A stretch of 64,000 bases of DNA from assembly GCA_012064385.1 (NCBI GenBank), contig QRDG01002534.1, positions 62,001 through 126,000 of the forward strand, given 5' to 3'. The translations under genes and the position numbers were made by a program. Source of the DNA: Puccinellia tenuiflora. Lineage: Eukaryota; Streptophyta; Magnoliopsida; Poales; Poaceae. The notes under the pieces were generated by a model. The model was given only the letters and a program-made list of their open reading frames with translations, was not told the DNA's origin and searched no databases. Shown here piece after piece: positions 1 through 10,364 of this stretch (positions are counted from its first letter, which is position 1; every line of letters starts with the position of its first letter).

Positions 1-1059
1 CCTCCACCACGTGGTTTGCTCAACTTGTCAACCAACCCATTCTTGGACTTCCAAATTGTTTAGGAAGTTCCAGAATTGCTTCTTATCCTCATTTCTCAAA
101 TTCCAAGTTTTGTCAATTGAGAACTAAATATGAGAATTCAAATTGGCTTAATTCAAACTACATGGTTGGAACCAATTTAAGTTTTCCAAAAATTCAAACT
201 AAAATCATGGGGAGCTTCAATATGATTGTGAGAATCCCCATGAATATTTTCACTATTTTTGGAAATGTTTAAGTGCTTCAATTAAATACCATTTGGAAAT
301 GGTCAAAAATAATTTAAATACAAAGCTGTGAACAAATGTTGGCCAAAACATTTTATTTTGCCTCACTAATTTTTGTGGAGGTTTAAAAGCTTACTTGGAG
401 CCCACATGAATTTTTGCACATTTTATAAAAATGTCTTGATGCCCTATTTAATATGTTTAAACCTGCTACTGGATTTGGTTGCAATTTATTTAAAATTTCC
501 AGGGAGTTTTTCGCGAAACTTCTTTTCCCTCTCTCTCCCCTCCACTGTGGACGATGGCGTCCTGGCGCCATGCCGCCGTGCTGGCGACGCCCATGCCGCG
601 TGAAGCCGTGGCCCTGGAGGACAAGGAGGTCCAGACCGTCGCGCACCTGCCCCCTCACCCTCCTCCCTCCTTTTTCTCCCGTAAGTTCCGGATCGAGGGC
701 GTTCTCCGTTCCCCTAGCCGTCCTGCTCCTTGCCGACACCGACACCGTCGGTCTGCCGCGTTTTGGACGTTCCCGAGACCAGCCGACGATGCCTTTAGCT
801 TCACCTTTTCCTTCTCTCCCTCCTGGTGCCCGGAATCGAGGCGGGGACGCTCTATTTGTCGCCAGCGTCCTCGGCAGCGTCCGCACCCGACCGACGCCGC
901 CGAGCTCAATTCGGCCGCCGCCGGCCATCCCCAGCTGCTCCGAGCCCCTGCACGCGTCGAGGGTGAGTCCCTCGTCCCCATGGACAACCTCCCCCTCCCT
1001 CTCTCCCTCTCCGGCGTCTCCTCCGTGCGCCGCCGTGCGCACGGTCACCGCCGTCGCTG

Positions 1060-1285
1060 CCCCAGTTGCGCCCGGCCTGGGTGCCGGCCTGGGCCGGCCA
1101 GCAGGCCGACCGGCTCAGGTATGTGCCCGGCCAGCGGACCGGACTGGGCCGACCACGAGGCCGGCTCCCTCTGGCGCTGCCCCGGCCTGGCCTCGGTCTG
1201 GGCCGGCTCTGAGGCCGGCTGCCTCTGCCACCGACCCGGCTTGAAACCGGCCTGGGCCGACCTGTGGGCCGGCCTGTACAGTAAA
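1060..1285. repeat. GGCCGG-rich degenerate minisatellite inside the LTR
   Basis: Short units such as GCCGGCCTGGGCCG recur irregularly, many of them palindromic. The same block is present in the 3' LTR at about 11582-11790 with few changes. It is dense in CpG and CpNpG sites. It may belong to the LTR promoter/leader region, but nothing in the sequence proves a role. Confidence 0.6.
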
Positions 1286-2209
1286 AGCAGAAAATCATTT
1301 TAATTTGAAATAATTCATAACTTGTTGAATATTGGTCCAAACTTAACAAATAAAATACCAATTTGATCAGAAAAACAAACTCTACATTTTAGAATAATTG
1401 AAATGTTCTTTTGAAGCTATATTCTTGCTGTTATTTTATGAATTCCTAAAATGGTAAAAATGAGACCTAAATTGGGAAAAATCATATTTCGATAAATATT
1501 GATCCAAAAATTATGAATAAAATATCGATGTGATCAACACTTCAAATGCAAGCAAACCATGCCTTTATCACTTCATGATCACAAATTTTTAGTTGATGTT
1601 ATTCATGATTTGATTAAAATAATTAAATTCAAATTATTTAATTAATTTACTATTTATTCATCGGTACTCCGAAAATTACAAATAAAGTACCAAAATGATC
1701 GGAATGACAAACCCTACCCATTTCATGTCATGTTCATACATATTGAGCCACTTCTCTAATAAATTGATAATTTATAAGAATGTGGTCACTAAGAAAAATA
1801 TGGGGTTGTTTCCAAATAATTGCTCTACTTATTTGGAACTCCATTTAATTTGTTAGATAAATTAAATGATGTTGTCTTTGCCTCAACTTGACATGTCATC
1901 ATGTGATTGAGCATTGCACCTTGTGTTCTTGTGATTTATTTGGTTCTTTGTATTTTCTTTTGGGTATCGATAGATTCCGGAGTCGAGGGTTCCCCTATCT
2001 ATCCCGACGAGCCGTACTACACGCCGGGGCATCAAGGCAAGAGATAACCTAACCTTCTTGGCATCTAGCATCCTATGGTTTTTATCAATTATTTTATCCA
2101 CCATAATATTGCATGCGATTCAAATGCCCTTTTGTTCAAGACATAGAGTATCCTATGAATGCATGTTTTTCCCCGAGCCAATCACATGTATCCCTACCTA
2201 TGAACCTTA

Positions 2210-4023
2210 CACTACTAGGAAAAGGCTTATAGGTGCATTACTTAGCCGTGGCGCACCACTATTTTGGTGTGCCACGAGTATATAGCCGTGGCGCACCAGA
2301 CACAGTTGCGCCACGCGTAGGACATTACCCGTGGCGCACCAAAATAGTGGTACGCCACGGCTAACTGCAGGCTAGGCTGACGGAGGGGCACCCTCCTTAG
2401 CCGTGGCGCACCATTATTTCGGTGCGCCACGGGTAAGAGTATAGCCGTGGCGCACCTTATTCCAATGCGCCACCAAAATAATGGTCTTGGGGCCAAATTT
2501 TGACCCCACATAGCCGTGGCGCACCAAAATAGTGGTGCGCCATGGGTAACCTCTTACCCGTGGCGCACCTAAATAGTGGTGCGCCACGGGTAAGTTTCCT
2601 ATTTTGTGCTCCCATGCACCCCCCCCCCCGTCCCCCCCGTGATCGCCTTTTCAGTTTTGGAGAAGCTAAAAGAAAATGTTAAAAAATTCAAAAAATAAAA
2701 TCCTTTGAGATGTGGTTATGTTACGTAAACTAGGTGTTAGGAAAAATTTGAAACATGAATTTCGATGTATTTTGCAAAAAATCATTATGGAATAGTAAAA
2801 CGGCAATAACTTTTGCATACGAACTCGGATTTCGACGTTTAATACCTTAAAAAAAACTAGAGAAAAAACCACATCCAATCCCCAAATTCGAAAGGGAACA
2901 CCTATTTTTTTGAAGTTTAAGTTTTCTGGCCAGAAAAAATAAATAAAACTTACCCGTGGCGCATGGAAAGAGTGGTGCGCCACGGATAGTTAACTACCCG
3001 TGGCGCACCACATAGTCCATGCGCCATGGGTAACCTGGGGGCACAATCCATGTGCTTCACGATCCGACGGCTCACAGCGATTTAAACAAGCACACAATCC
3101 ATGTGCTTGTTCGTTCTTGTCTCTGATTGGTCCAGAGGGGGGCATCTCCTCAACCCTATCTCCTTCTCTCCCTTCTCCTCTTTCTTGTCCCCTTCTCCTC
3201 CATCTCCCTCCAAGCCTCTCCCCTTATCCTCTCCAAGCCTCTCCCCTTCTCCTCCATCCTCCTCACAGTGGCGGCCGGGGATGGCCGGCTAGCATCTCCA
3301 CGGCGGCCGGCGACCTCCTCCACGATGGCGAGCATCTCCACGGCGGCCGGCGACCTCCTCCACGATGGCGAGCATCTCCACGGCGGCCGGCGACCTCCTC
3401 CACGATGGCGAGCATCTCCACGGCGGCCGGCGACCTCCTCCCCGATGGCGACATCCTCCACGACGGCGCCTCCTCCATGGACGGTGAGCTCCTCCACGAC
3501 GGCGCCTCCTCCATGACGGCAAGCTCCTCCACGTCGGCGACCTCGACGGCGACATCCTCCACGACGGCGACGTCCTCCACGACGGTGACCTCCTCCACCA
3601 TGGCGACCTCCTCCACCACGGCGACCTCCTCCACCACGGCAACCTCCTCCACCACGGCGACCTCCTCCACGGCGACCACCAACACGACGGCCGGTGAGCT
3701 GTCGGACACGCCGATGTGGGCGGTGGCCGGTGGCTCTTTTTTTTAGATTCAGAAATTCATAGCCGTGGCGCACCAAAACGAGATGCGCCACGGGTATGTG
3801 CCGATAGCCGTGGCGCATCAAAACAAGGTGCGCCACGGGTATATAAACATACCCGTGGCGCACCTAATTTTGGTGCGCCACGGCTATGTATATACCCATG
3901 GCGCACATGGACACCTGCGCCACGGCTATTTTCTTACCCGTGGCGTGGCAATCCGTGGCGCAGGCCCCTGCGCCACGGGTAACCAAAACTGGTGCGCCAC
4001 GGGTAACCTTTTTCCTAGTAGTG
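2210..4023. mobile_element. Non-autonomous CACTA DNA transposon with TTA target duplication
   Basis: The element begins CACTACTAGGAAAAGG and ends CCTTTTTCCTAGTAGTG, an inverted terminal repeat of CACTA type, flanked by TTA at 2207-2209 and 4024-4026. The 3' LTR of the host retrotransposon shows the empty site (AACCTTACTGTTGATG near 12715), which fixes both ends. Both subterminal regions (about 2225-2600, 2950-3030 and 3758-4005) carry many forward and inverted copies of GTGGCGCACC, the kind of array bound by CACTA transposases. The centre holds a GC-rich minisatellite. No transposase ORF is visible, so movement would need an enzyme supplied in trans. Confidence 0.92.
3291..3450. repeat. 40-bp tandem repeat, four copies, inside the CACTA
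   Basis: Four head-to-tail units starting AGCATCTCCACGGCGG at 3291, 3331, 3371 and 3411; the fourth differs by one base (CCCGATGG for CACGATGG). A degenerate field of CTCCTCCACNACGGCGA-like units continues to about 3690. Because 40 is not a multiple of three, successive copies are read in successive frames. This creates long open frames on both strands (for example 3000-3746 plus, 3156-3863 minus) made of Ser/Thr/Ala or Arg/Gly/Val-Glu repeats. I regard these as by-products of the repeat, not as proteins. Confidence 0.9.
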
Positions 4024-5531
4024 TTAGTGTTGATGTGTTGGCCGGATACAAGTTTATAATTGGTGTAGTTATATGCTTAGTTATGCTTAGCCATGCTTAG
4101 TCAAATGCTAGCAATGTCCGTGGTTACATTCCATAATTGTTGATGTTGATGGATTGGTTCGGACTTGGTGGATAGGTGGGGTGCTTAATTAAAATGCTAA
4201 GACGGCTTGGGTGAGTTGCCATCGGGGATGGTGTTTTGCCTCACTCTTGCCCCTAGGTGCGAGTTCTTTACCTCTTGAACCAAGACTGAGCATGCTTCCA
4301 AAGGTGGGGACATATGGAATCCCCTTTGACCAAATAATTTGTGAGGGGCTTGTCAAGGGTCCTCTAGTTTTCTATTTCCATCTGCGCGTGAGTGTGTGGG
4401 TGGAAAAAGGAACGAGGATGGTGGTGTTTAGGATGTGGCCACGGGGCAGGGCGTTGGAGGCGCTGAACCTGTCCTTCCGCACACTGATGGCCCTTGAGTA
4501 AGCCTCATGCTTTGTAAAGGTCTAACCGCGCCCGCTCGCCGGCCTTCCCCGGAAGAGGGCCAACTAGGTGAGCCGGACGGTACCAATGGGTAAACTAGTA
4601 CACCCCTGCAGGGTTAATCTTTTCGAAAAGCTGTGTCCACGGTTATGGACAACTTGGGAATAGACGATAAGATCATAGAGAACCTTAACCTAATTGATAT
4701 GGCAGCTAAAGGTTGCATTAATCAACGTGTGATAAAGGTTCATTTTCTCGAGGGTGATTCGAGGGGGTGCCTTGGTGGAGATGAGTGGGTTTTGGCTACA
4801 AGTAGGTTCGCCGAGAACCGAATATGAAATGTTACCCTCTTATCCCCTTTATAAAAACTATTCTGAGTAGACGAATGCCATGTGTTAACTAAGTTCCGGT
4901 TTATGAAAACTAGCTTTATGCAAAAGGGAATACATATATAGCCTTAGAGCCTCCGTCAGTCATTAGGCCTATATCGCCCTACTAAACTTGCGAGTACATC
5001 GTACTCAGTCTCTCTTGTTGCATTTATATTTGTATTTCAGAGGAGGACGACACCGAGCAGCTAGGTGGGTTCTACGTGGACATCGACTAGTGGTCTGGGG
5101 TTCCTAGGTGGCAGCTTGGGACCGTGGAGCAAGTTGGCTGGGTTTATTTATGTGTAGGCCTCTTAGGCCCTATATTTGGATCTTGTTGTGCTAGACAACA
5201 CTACTTCGCTTCCGCTTGTTGAATTGATGGTCTGTGACCTTTTGATGTGTAATATTTGTATCTTTCTCATATATGAGTTGCTATATGAGTTCTGTGTCGT
5301 AGAGTTTGTGATGTGCCAGTTTGTTCCACAAGTCTCGGTCTCTTTACTATACATGGAAGCGATGTCTGAGCTTATGGCATGATCGAGGTGTTGTGTGCCG
5401 ATGATGTATTCCGAGCACGCCTGCCAATGAGTTTTGGCCTGGGATTGGTAAACCCAGTAACCCTCGGTTGTGTAGCATGACCGGTTACACAACGTTCCAC
5501 TGTATAGTTCTGGGGTCGGGGCGCTACAAGT

Positions 5532-5543
5532 TGGTATCAGAGC
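5532..5543 (+). other. Primer-binding site, initiator-methionine tRNA type
   Basis: TGGTATCAGAGC lies three bases after the 5' LTR end (5528). It is the usual complement of the 3' end of plant initiator tRNA-Met used by chromoviruses to prime minus-strand DNA synthesis. Confidence 0.9.
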
Positions 5544-5922
5544 AGGACTGCCTGTAGGAAACCCTTTCTATTGGTCGATGTCGAGTCTAGTTGGAAATTA
5601 TTTTAACCTAAAAATGAGTTGTGAAAACCTTTTTAGGATTCTTTTTACTCCTCGTCCAACTCGCTCTACTCTGATTCTTACCTCGATTTGTTTTATGTTT
5701 GGTGTCGATGTTTAGGTTCTCGGGGTTGGGTTTCTACCGTCCTGTTATGGCCCGAGACCGTTATATCCGGTTGATATCACCGCGATGACGTAATGTCACC
5801 GTGGTTCTCTAAATCTGTCTTAGTGTTTGCCATCTTCAATATCTATATCTGGAAGCACCTTAATGATCTATCCTATCTGTCAAAGGTGTTTACTAACTAT
5901 GTCATTGTTCCAATTCTTCAGA

Positions 5923-8136
5923 ATGGCTCCTACCCGTCGTGGTGAACAGAGCAATCCTGATCCACCGCCGGCACCCACTATGGCGGAGGTTCTGATTATT
6001 GAAGAGGGCCGCGTGCGCAACGAGAATCTACTCGTGCAGTTGGTGCAGCAGGGTGCACAGAGGAACACGGACTGCACCACTCTCAACCAGTTCTTGCGGT
6101 CCCAACCTCCCACTTTCTCTGAAGCTAAGGAGCCGCTTGATGCGGATGATTGGCTTCGGGCTTTAGAGCGCAAGTTTGCCGCTCTTCACGTTCCGGCGGC
6201 GGAACATGTCAACTTCGCCACCTGCCTGCTGGATGGAGCCGCCGGCTCCTGGTGGGAGAGCCACGTGGCAATGGTTGCCGCGGGCCATGTCGTCACCTGG
6301 GAGGAGTTCCGCGCCGCTTTCCGTGCAGCGTACATCTCCAAGCCCATCCTGGAGCTCAAGAGGAGGGAGTTCCTGGACTTGACCCAGGGACGCATGGACG
6401 TCCAGTCCTACGGACGGGAGTTCAACCACCTCTCCCGTTACGCCCCTCGGGACGTGACGAATGACGAAGACAAGCAATACCTCTTCCGCAAGGGGCTCGC
6501 ACCTCGTCTTCGATACGAGCTCCTACCCTTCAAGTTCACCTCCTACCAGGAGCTCTACAACCAGGCTCTCACCATGGAGCAAGGTAGGAAGGAGTTGGAG
6601 GCTTCCAAGAGGCTAGCTTCCACCGACCACCAGAGCTCCTCTTCTTCTGAGGGCAAGAAGTGCCGGGTGTTTGTGCCCTTCAGCGCTGTGCCCAAGGCAC
6701 CTTCCGCGCCGAAGTCCACCGGGTACTTGCCACCTCTGCCTCGCCCAGCTACTTCGACCTTGGGTGCGGCTGGAGGCGGTTTTCGACCTCGGCTGTCAGC
6801 ACCACCGGGGCTCACTTGCTTCGCTTGTGGCCAGCCGGGGCACTACTCCAGGGAGTGTCCCCAGAAGGCACCGGCTCCCGCAGCCCCTGCACCAGCACCC
6901 TCTACCCCAGCCGCCAAGGCTACCACCGTCAGTCGTGGCCGCCTGAACCACGTCTCGGCTGAAGGCATTGAGGAGGACCCCGGAGTTCTCATGGGTACGC
7001 TTCGAATCAATGATTACCCTGCTTCAGTCTTGTTCGATTCTGGAGCATCGCATTCGTTCATATCAATAGCATTTGCACATAACCATCAAATACCATTTGA
7101 GAACATGGATTCCCCACTAGTGGTTAAAACACCAGGGTCTCGTTGGCAAACCAAGTGGGTTACTTCCGAGGTTCAGATTACCATAGGCTATTGGTCTTTT
7201 CCGTTCCAGCTGATAGCACTGAAGTCAGATGGGCTAGATGTAATTCTGGGGATGGATTGTCTAGTGAAATACCAGGCCAACCTGGACTGTGCTTCCAAGT
7301 CTGTCACCGTAATCCACCCAACCGTCGGGCTGGTGAGTTACTGGTCACCTTCGTCCGCAATTCCCTCCACTGCCACTCCACTCTCACCGGAGATCAGCTT
7401 GTGTTTCCTAGAAGGAACCACACCGCCAGAAATGCATGAAGTTGCAGTGGTGTGTGACTTCCCCGATGTTTTTCCGGAGGAATTGCCCAGCATGCCACCT
7501 GATCGCAGCGTGGAGTTTGTGATTGAGTTGGTTCCGGGAACCGCCCCTGTTTCCAAAAGGCCCTACCGCATGCCAACGGAAGAGCTAACTGAACTGAAGA
7601 AGCAACTTGATGAGATTCTGGAAAAAGAGTTCATCCGTCCGAGTAGCTCACCTTGGGGCTGCCCGGTCATCTTTGTCAAGAAGAGGGATACAAATGTTCC
7701 TCGGCTGGTTGTTGATTACCGCCCTCTAAATGCGGTGAACATCAAGAACAAGTATCCCATTCCTCTAATAACTGACTTGTTCGATCAATTAGCTGGTGCA
7801 ACGGTATTCTCCAAGATGGATCTGAGGTCAGGCTACCATCAGATTAAAATCCAAAAGGAGGATATTCCGAAGAGGCCTTTCACTACCCGCTATGGGTTAT
7901 ATGAGTACACCGTCATGTCCTTCGGCCTCACAAATGCTCCGGCTACATTCATGAGGCTGATGAACTCCATCTTCCACGAGTACTTCGATAAGTTTGTCAT
8001 TATTTACATCGATGACATTCTTATCTACTCCAAAACCAAAGACGAACATGCTGATCATCTTCGACTAGTCTTGACCAAGCTCCGTGATCACCGCCTCTAT
8101 GCCAAGTTCTTCAAGTGTGAGTTTTGGCTAAAGTAG
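5923..8136 (+). pseudogene. Chromovirus gag, protease and first part of reverse transcriptase
   Basis: An open frame runs from 5827, but the likely start is the ATG at 5923, which gives a protein beginning MAPTRRGEQ. In order it shows a retrotransposon gag domain (roughly residues 60-230); a zinc knuckle CFACGQPGHYSREC (CX2CX4HX4C); an aspartic protease with LFDSGASHSFIS; and the RT palm with DLRSGYHQIKI and the catalytic YIDDILIYS. Gag forms the particle, protease cleaves the polyprotein and RT copies the RNA. The frame ends at a TAG (8134-8136) after EFWLK, where family members continue into FLGHVVS; the same frame resumes at once. It is therefore one nonsense mutation in an otherwise preserved polyprotein. 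Confidence 0.93.
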
Positions 8137-8697
8137 CTCATCTTTCTCGGTCATGTGGTGTCAGCTGCTGGAGTAGCGGTGATACCAGACAAGATTCAGG
8201 CAATCCTGGATTGGCCAACTCCCAAGTCCGCCAAAGATATCCGAAGTTTCCTTGGATTGGCGGGTTATTACCGCCGATTCATCGAGGGATTTTCCAAGAT
8301 AGCCAAAGCATTGACTGACCTCCTCAAGAAGAACAAGCAGTTCATATGGTCAGACAAAGTGGAAGAAAGTTTCCAAACTCTCAAGGTCAAGCTCACCACC
8401 ACTCCGGTGCTTGTCCTTCCCGACACCGACAAGGACTTTGTCGTCTATTGTGATGCATCTCTCCAAGGCTTGGGCTGTGTTTTGATGCAAGAAGGCCATG
8501 TGGTCACCTATGCCTCTCATCAACTCAAACCACATGAGCAAAATTATCCAACTCATGATTTGGAGCTTGCCGTCGTGATACATGCTCTGAAGCAATGGAG
8601 GTCCTACCTCTTGGGCAACCGTTGCGAGATCTACTCCGACCATCAAAGTCTAAAGTACCTCTTCACCCAGCCGGATCTAAACTTGAGACAGAGATGA
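8137..8697 (+). pseudogene. Chromovirus RT thumb and RNase H segment
   Basis: Continues the same frame after the stop at 8134. It begins LIFLGHVVSAAG, contains FLGLAGYYRRFIEGF (RT connection) and then the RNase H region with VVYCDASLQGLG, QLKPHEQNYPTHDLEL and EIYSDHQSLKYL, which supply the acidic active-site residues. RNase H removes the RNA strand during reverse transcription. The segment ends at a TGA (8695-8697) in LNLRQR-stop-WLEL, consistent with a CGA-to-TGA change at a methylated CpG. Confidence 0.9.
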
Positions 8698-9144
8698 TGG
8701 CTGGAATTGATTAAAGATTATGATGTGACCCTCAATTATCAACCCGGCAAGGCCAATGTCGTGGCCGATGCTTTGAGTCGCAAGGCCTATTGCAACACCG
8801 TGATGGTTGAAAAGGCCCAACCTGCTCTTCATGAGGAGTTTGCTAGGTTGAATCTGGAAATTGTTCCTTTCGGTTTTCTAGCTAAACTCGAGATCAAATC
8901 CGATGAAATCAAGGCCGCTCAGCAACATGATGCTGGCATCCGTAAGATCAAGAAGAATATTGCAAGTGGGAAGGCCAAGTGTTTCTCCGTTGATGATTCC
9001 GGTGTGGTCTATTTTGGGAACCGTCTGGTGGTGCCCAAGACGGGAAAAGCCAAGGACTTGATACTCCACGAAGCCCATGAATCTCCTATATCCATCCATC
9101 CCGGTAGCACAAAGATGTACCAAGACCTCCGTCCCAAATTCTGA
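8698..9144 (+). pseudogene. Chromovirus RNase H tail and integrase linker
   Basis: The same frame continues with WLELIKDYDVTLNYQPG and NVVADALSRKAY, the conserved end of the RNase H region. About 100 residues of linker follow, leading to the integrase zinc-binding region (LILHEAHESPISIHPG holds the His-His part). It stops at a TGA (9142-9144) inside KF-stop-WTRMK, where a Trp (TGG) is expected, so a single base change accounts for it. Confidence 0.88.
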
Positions 9145-9646
9145 TGGACCCGCATGAAGCGGGAAATTGCCAAATATGTTGCTGAATGCGACGTCTGTCG
9201 CCGGGTGAAAGCTGAACATCAGAGGCCAGCTGGTACCCTTCGCCCCATAGCCGTTCCCGAGTGGAAATGGGATGAAGTTGGTATGGATTTCATCACCGGT
9301 TTTCCAAAGTCACAAAAGGGCAACAATGCTATTTGGGTCATCATTGACCGTTTGTCAAAGGTTGCCCACTTCCTTCCGGTCCGTGATGATATTCGAGCAA
9401 GCCAACTTGCCGACTTGTATATGGCCCGGATTGTTCCTTTGCACGGGGTCCCCTTGCGGATCATCTCCGACCGTGGAAGCTTATTTGTGTCCAAGTTTTG
9501 GCAAAGTTTCCAAACGGCTCTTGGAACCCGTCTCAACTTCAGCACCGCCTATCATCCTCAAACCGACGGTCAAACTGAAAGAGTAAATCAAGTCTTTGAG
9601 GACATGCTTCGGGCTTGTGTCATCTCCTTCGGCAAGGGTTGGGAAA
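9145..9646 (+). pseudogene. Chromovirus integrase catalytic core
   Basis: Begins WTRMKREIAKYV and has the Cys pair of the HHCC zinc finger (CDVCRRV). The DDE core follows: VGMDFITGFPKS (first Asp), RIISDRGSLFVSKFW (second Asp) and TAYHPQTDGQTERVNQ with the Glu. Integrase inserts the cDNA into chromosomes. The frame breaks in the A-run at 9644-9647 (GGGAAAATAC): one A is missing relative to the downstream frame, so the protein reads off-frame beyond about 9646. Confidence 0.9.
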
Positions 9647-10328
9647 ATACCTCCCTCTCGCCGAGTTCTCCTACAACAATAGCTATCAAGCCAGTTTGCA
9701 AATGGCTCCTTTTGAGGTTCTTTATGGGAGGAAATGCCGGACTCCTCTCAATTGGTCAGAAACAGGAGAGAGGCCACTTTTCGGTCCTGATGTGATCAAT
9801 GAAGCCGAAGAGAAAGTCCGTGTCATACGGGATAATCTCAAGGCTGCTCAATCCCGTCAGAAAAGCTATTATGACAAGCAACATCAAGAGGTTCACTATG
9901 AAATTGGTGATAAAGCCTATCTTCGAGTTTCTCCTCTCCGAGGCGTTCGTCGCTTCGGGATAAAGGGCAAATTGGCACCTCGCTATGTTGGCCCTTTCAC
10001 CATCCTAGCCAAGCGAGGAGATCTCTCCTATCAACTTGAGTTTCCCTCCAACTTCCCGGATGTGCATGATGTATTCCATGTCTCCCAACTCCGTCGTTGC
10101 TTCAAGGATCCAATCCGTGGGGTTGATCATGAGGCGTTGGACATTCAGGAGGATTTGACCTATCGCGAGCATCCTATCCGCATCTTGGATGAAGCGGAGA
10201 GGAAAACCTGCAACAACACTATCAAGTTCCTAAAAGTCCAATGGTCTAACCATTCCGAAGAAGAAGCCACTTGGGAGCGAGAAACTAGTCTTCGACAGGA
10301 ATATCCCACCTTCTTCACTCAAGCCTAG
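9647..10328 (+). pseudogene. Chromovirus integrase C terminus with chromodomain-like end
   Basis: After the one-base frameshift the frame continues KYLPLAEFSYNNSYQAS, then a GPY/F-like region (KGKLAPRYVGPFTILAKRG) and DVHDVFHVSQLRRC. It ends with a chromodomain-like stretch containing ILDEAERKT, FLKVQWSNHSEEEATWE and the stop at 10326-10328. Such chromodomains are thought to direct integration to marked chromatin. The segment is intact from about 9648 to the end; only its link to the catalytic core is broken. Confidence 0.9.
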
Positions 10329-10348
10329 AATCTCGGGACGAGATTCCT

Positions 10349-10364
10349 GTAAGGGGGGTAGAAT
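10349..10364 (+). other. Polypurine tract
   Basis: GTAAGGGGGGTAGAAT lies immediately before the 3' LTR start TGTAACAG at 10365. It is the expected plus-strand primer site. Confidence 0.85.

Larger units (their letters stand above)
1..5528 (+). repeat. 5' LTR of the chromovirus, enlarged by a CACTA insertion
   Basis: Direct repeat of 10512-13661. Without the CACTA element (2210-4023) and its 3-bp duplication it would be about 3.7 kb; the 3' copy is about 0.57 kb shorter because of an internal deletion. AT-rich ends flank a very GC-rich block (about 540-1290) that carries several overlapping short ORFs in every frame. These ORFs recur in the 3' LTR and look like composition artefacts or leader sequence, not genes. 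The last bases GCTACA are followed one base later by the primer-binding site. Confidence 0.93.

Noticed and set aside
383..1361. Several ORFs of 110-263 codons on both strands in the LTR GC-rich block, repeated at 11090-11873
   Set aside because: All frames are open together, the products are low-complexity Arg/Pro/Ser/Ala, and the block is LTR sequence present in both copies. No domain is recognisable.
3000..3863. ORFs of up to 248 codons inside the CACTA element
   Set aside because: They arise from a 40-bp tandem repeat read in successive frames and have no transposase motifs.
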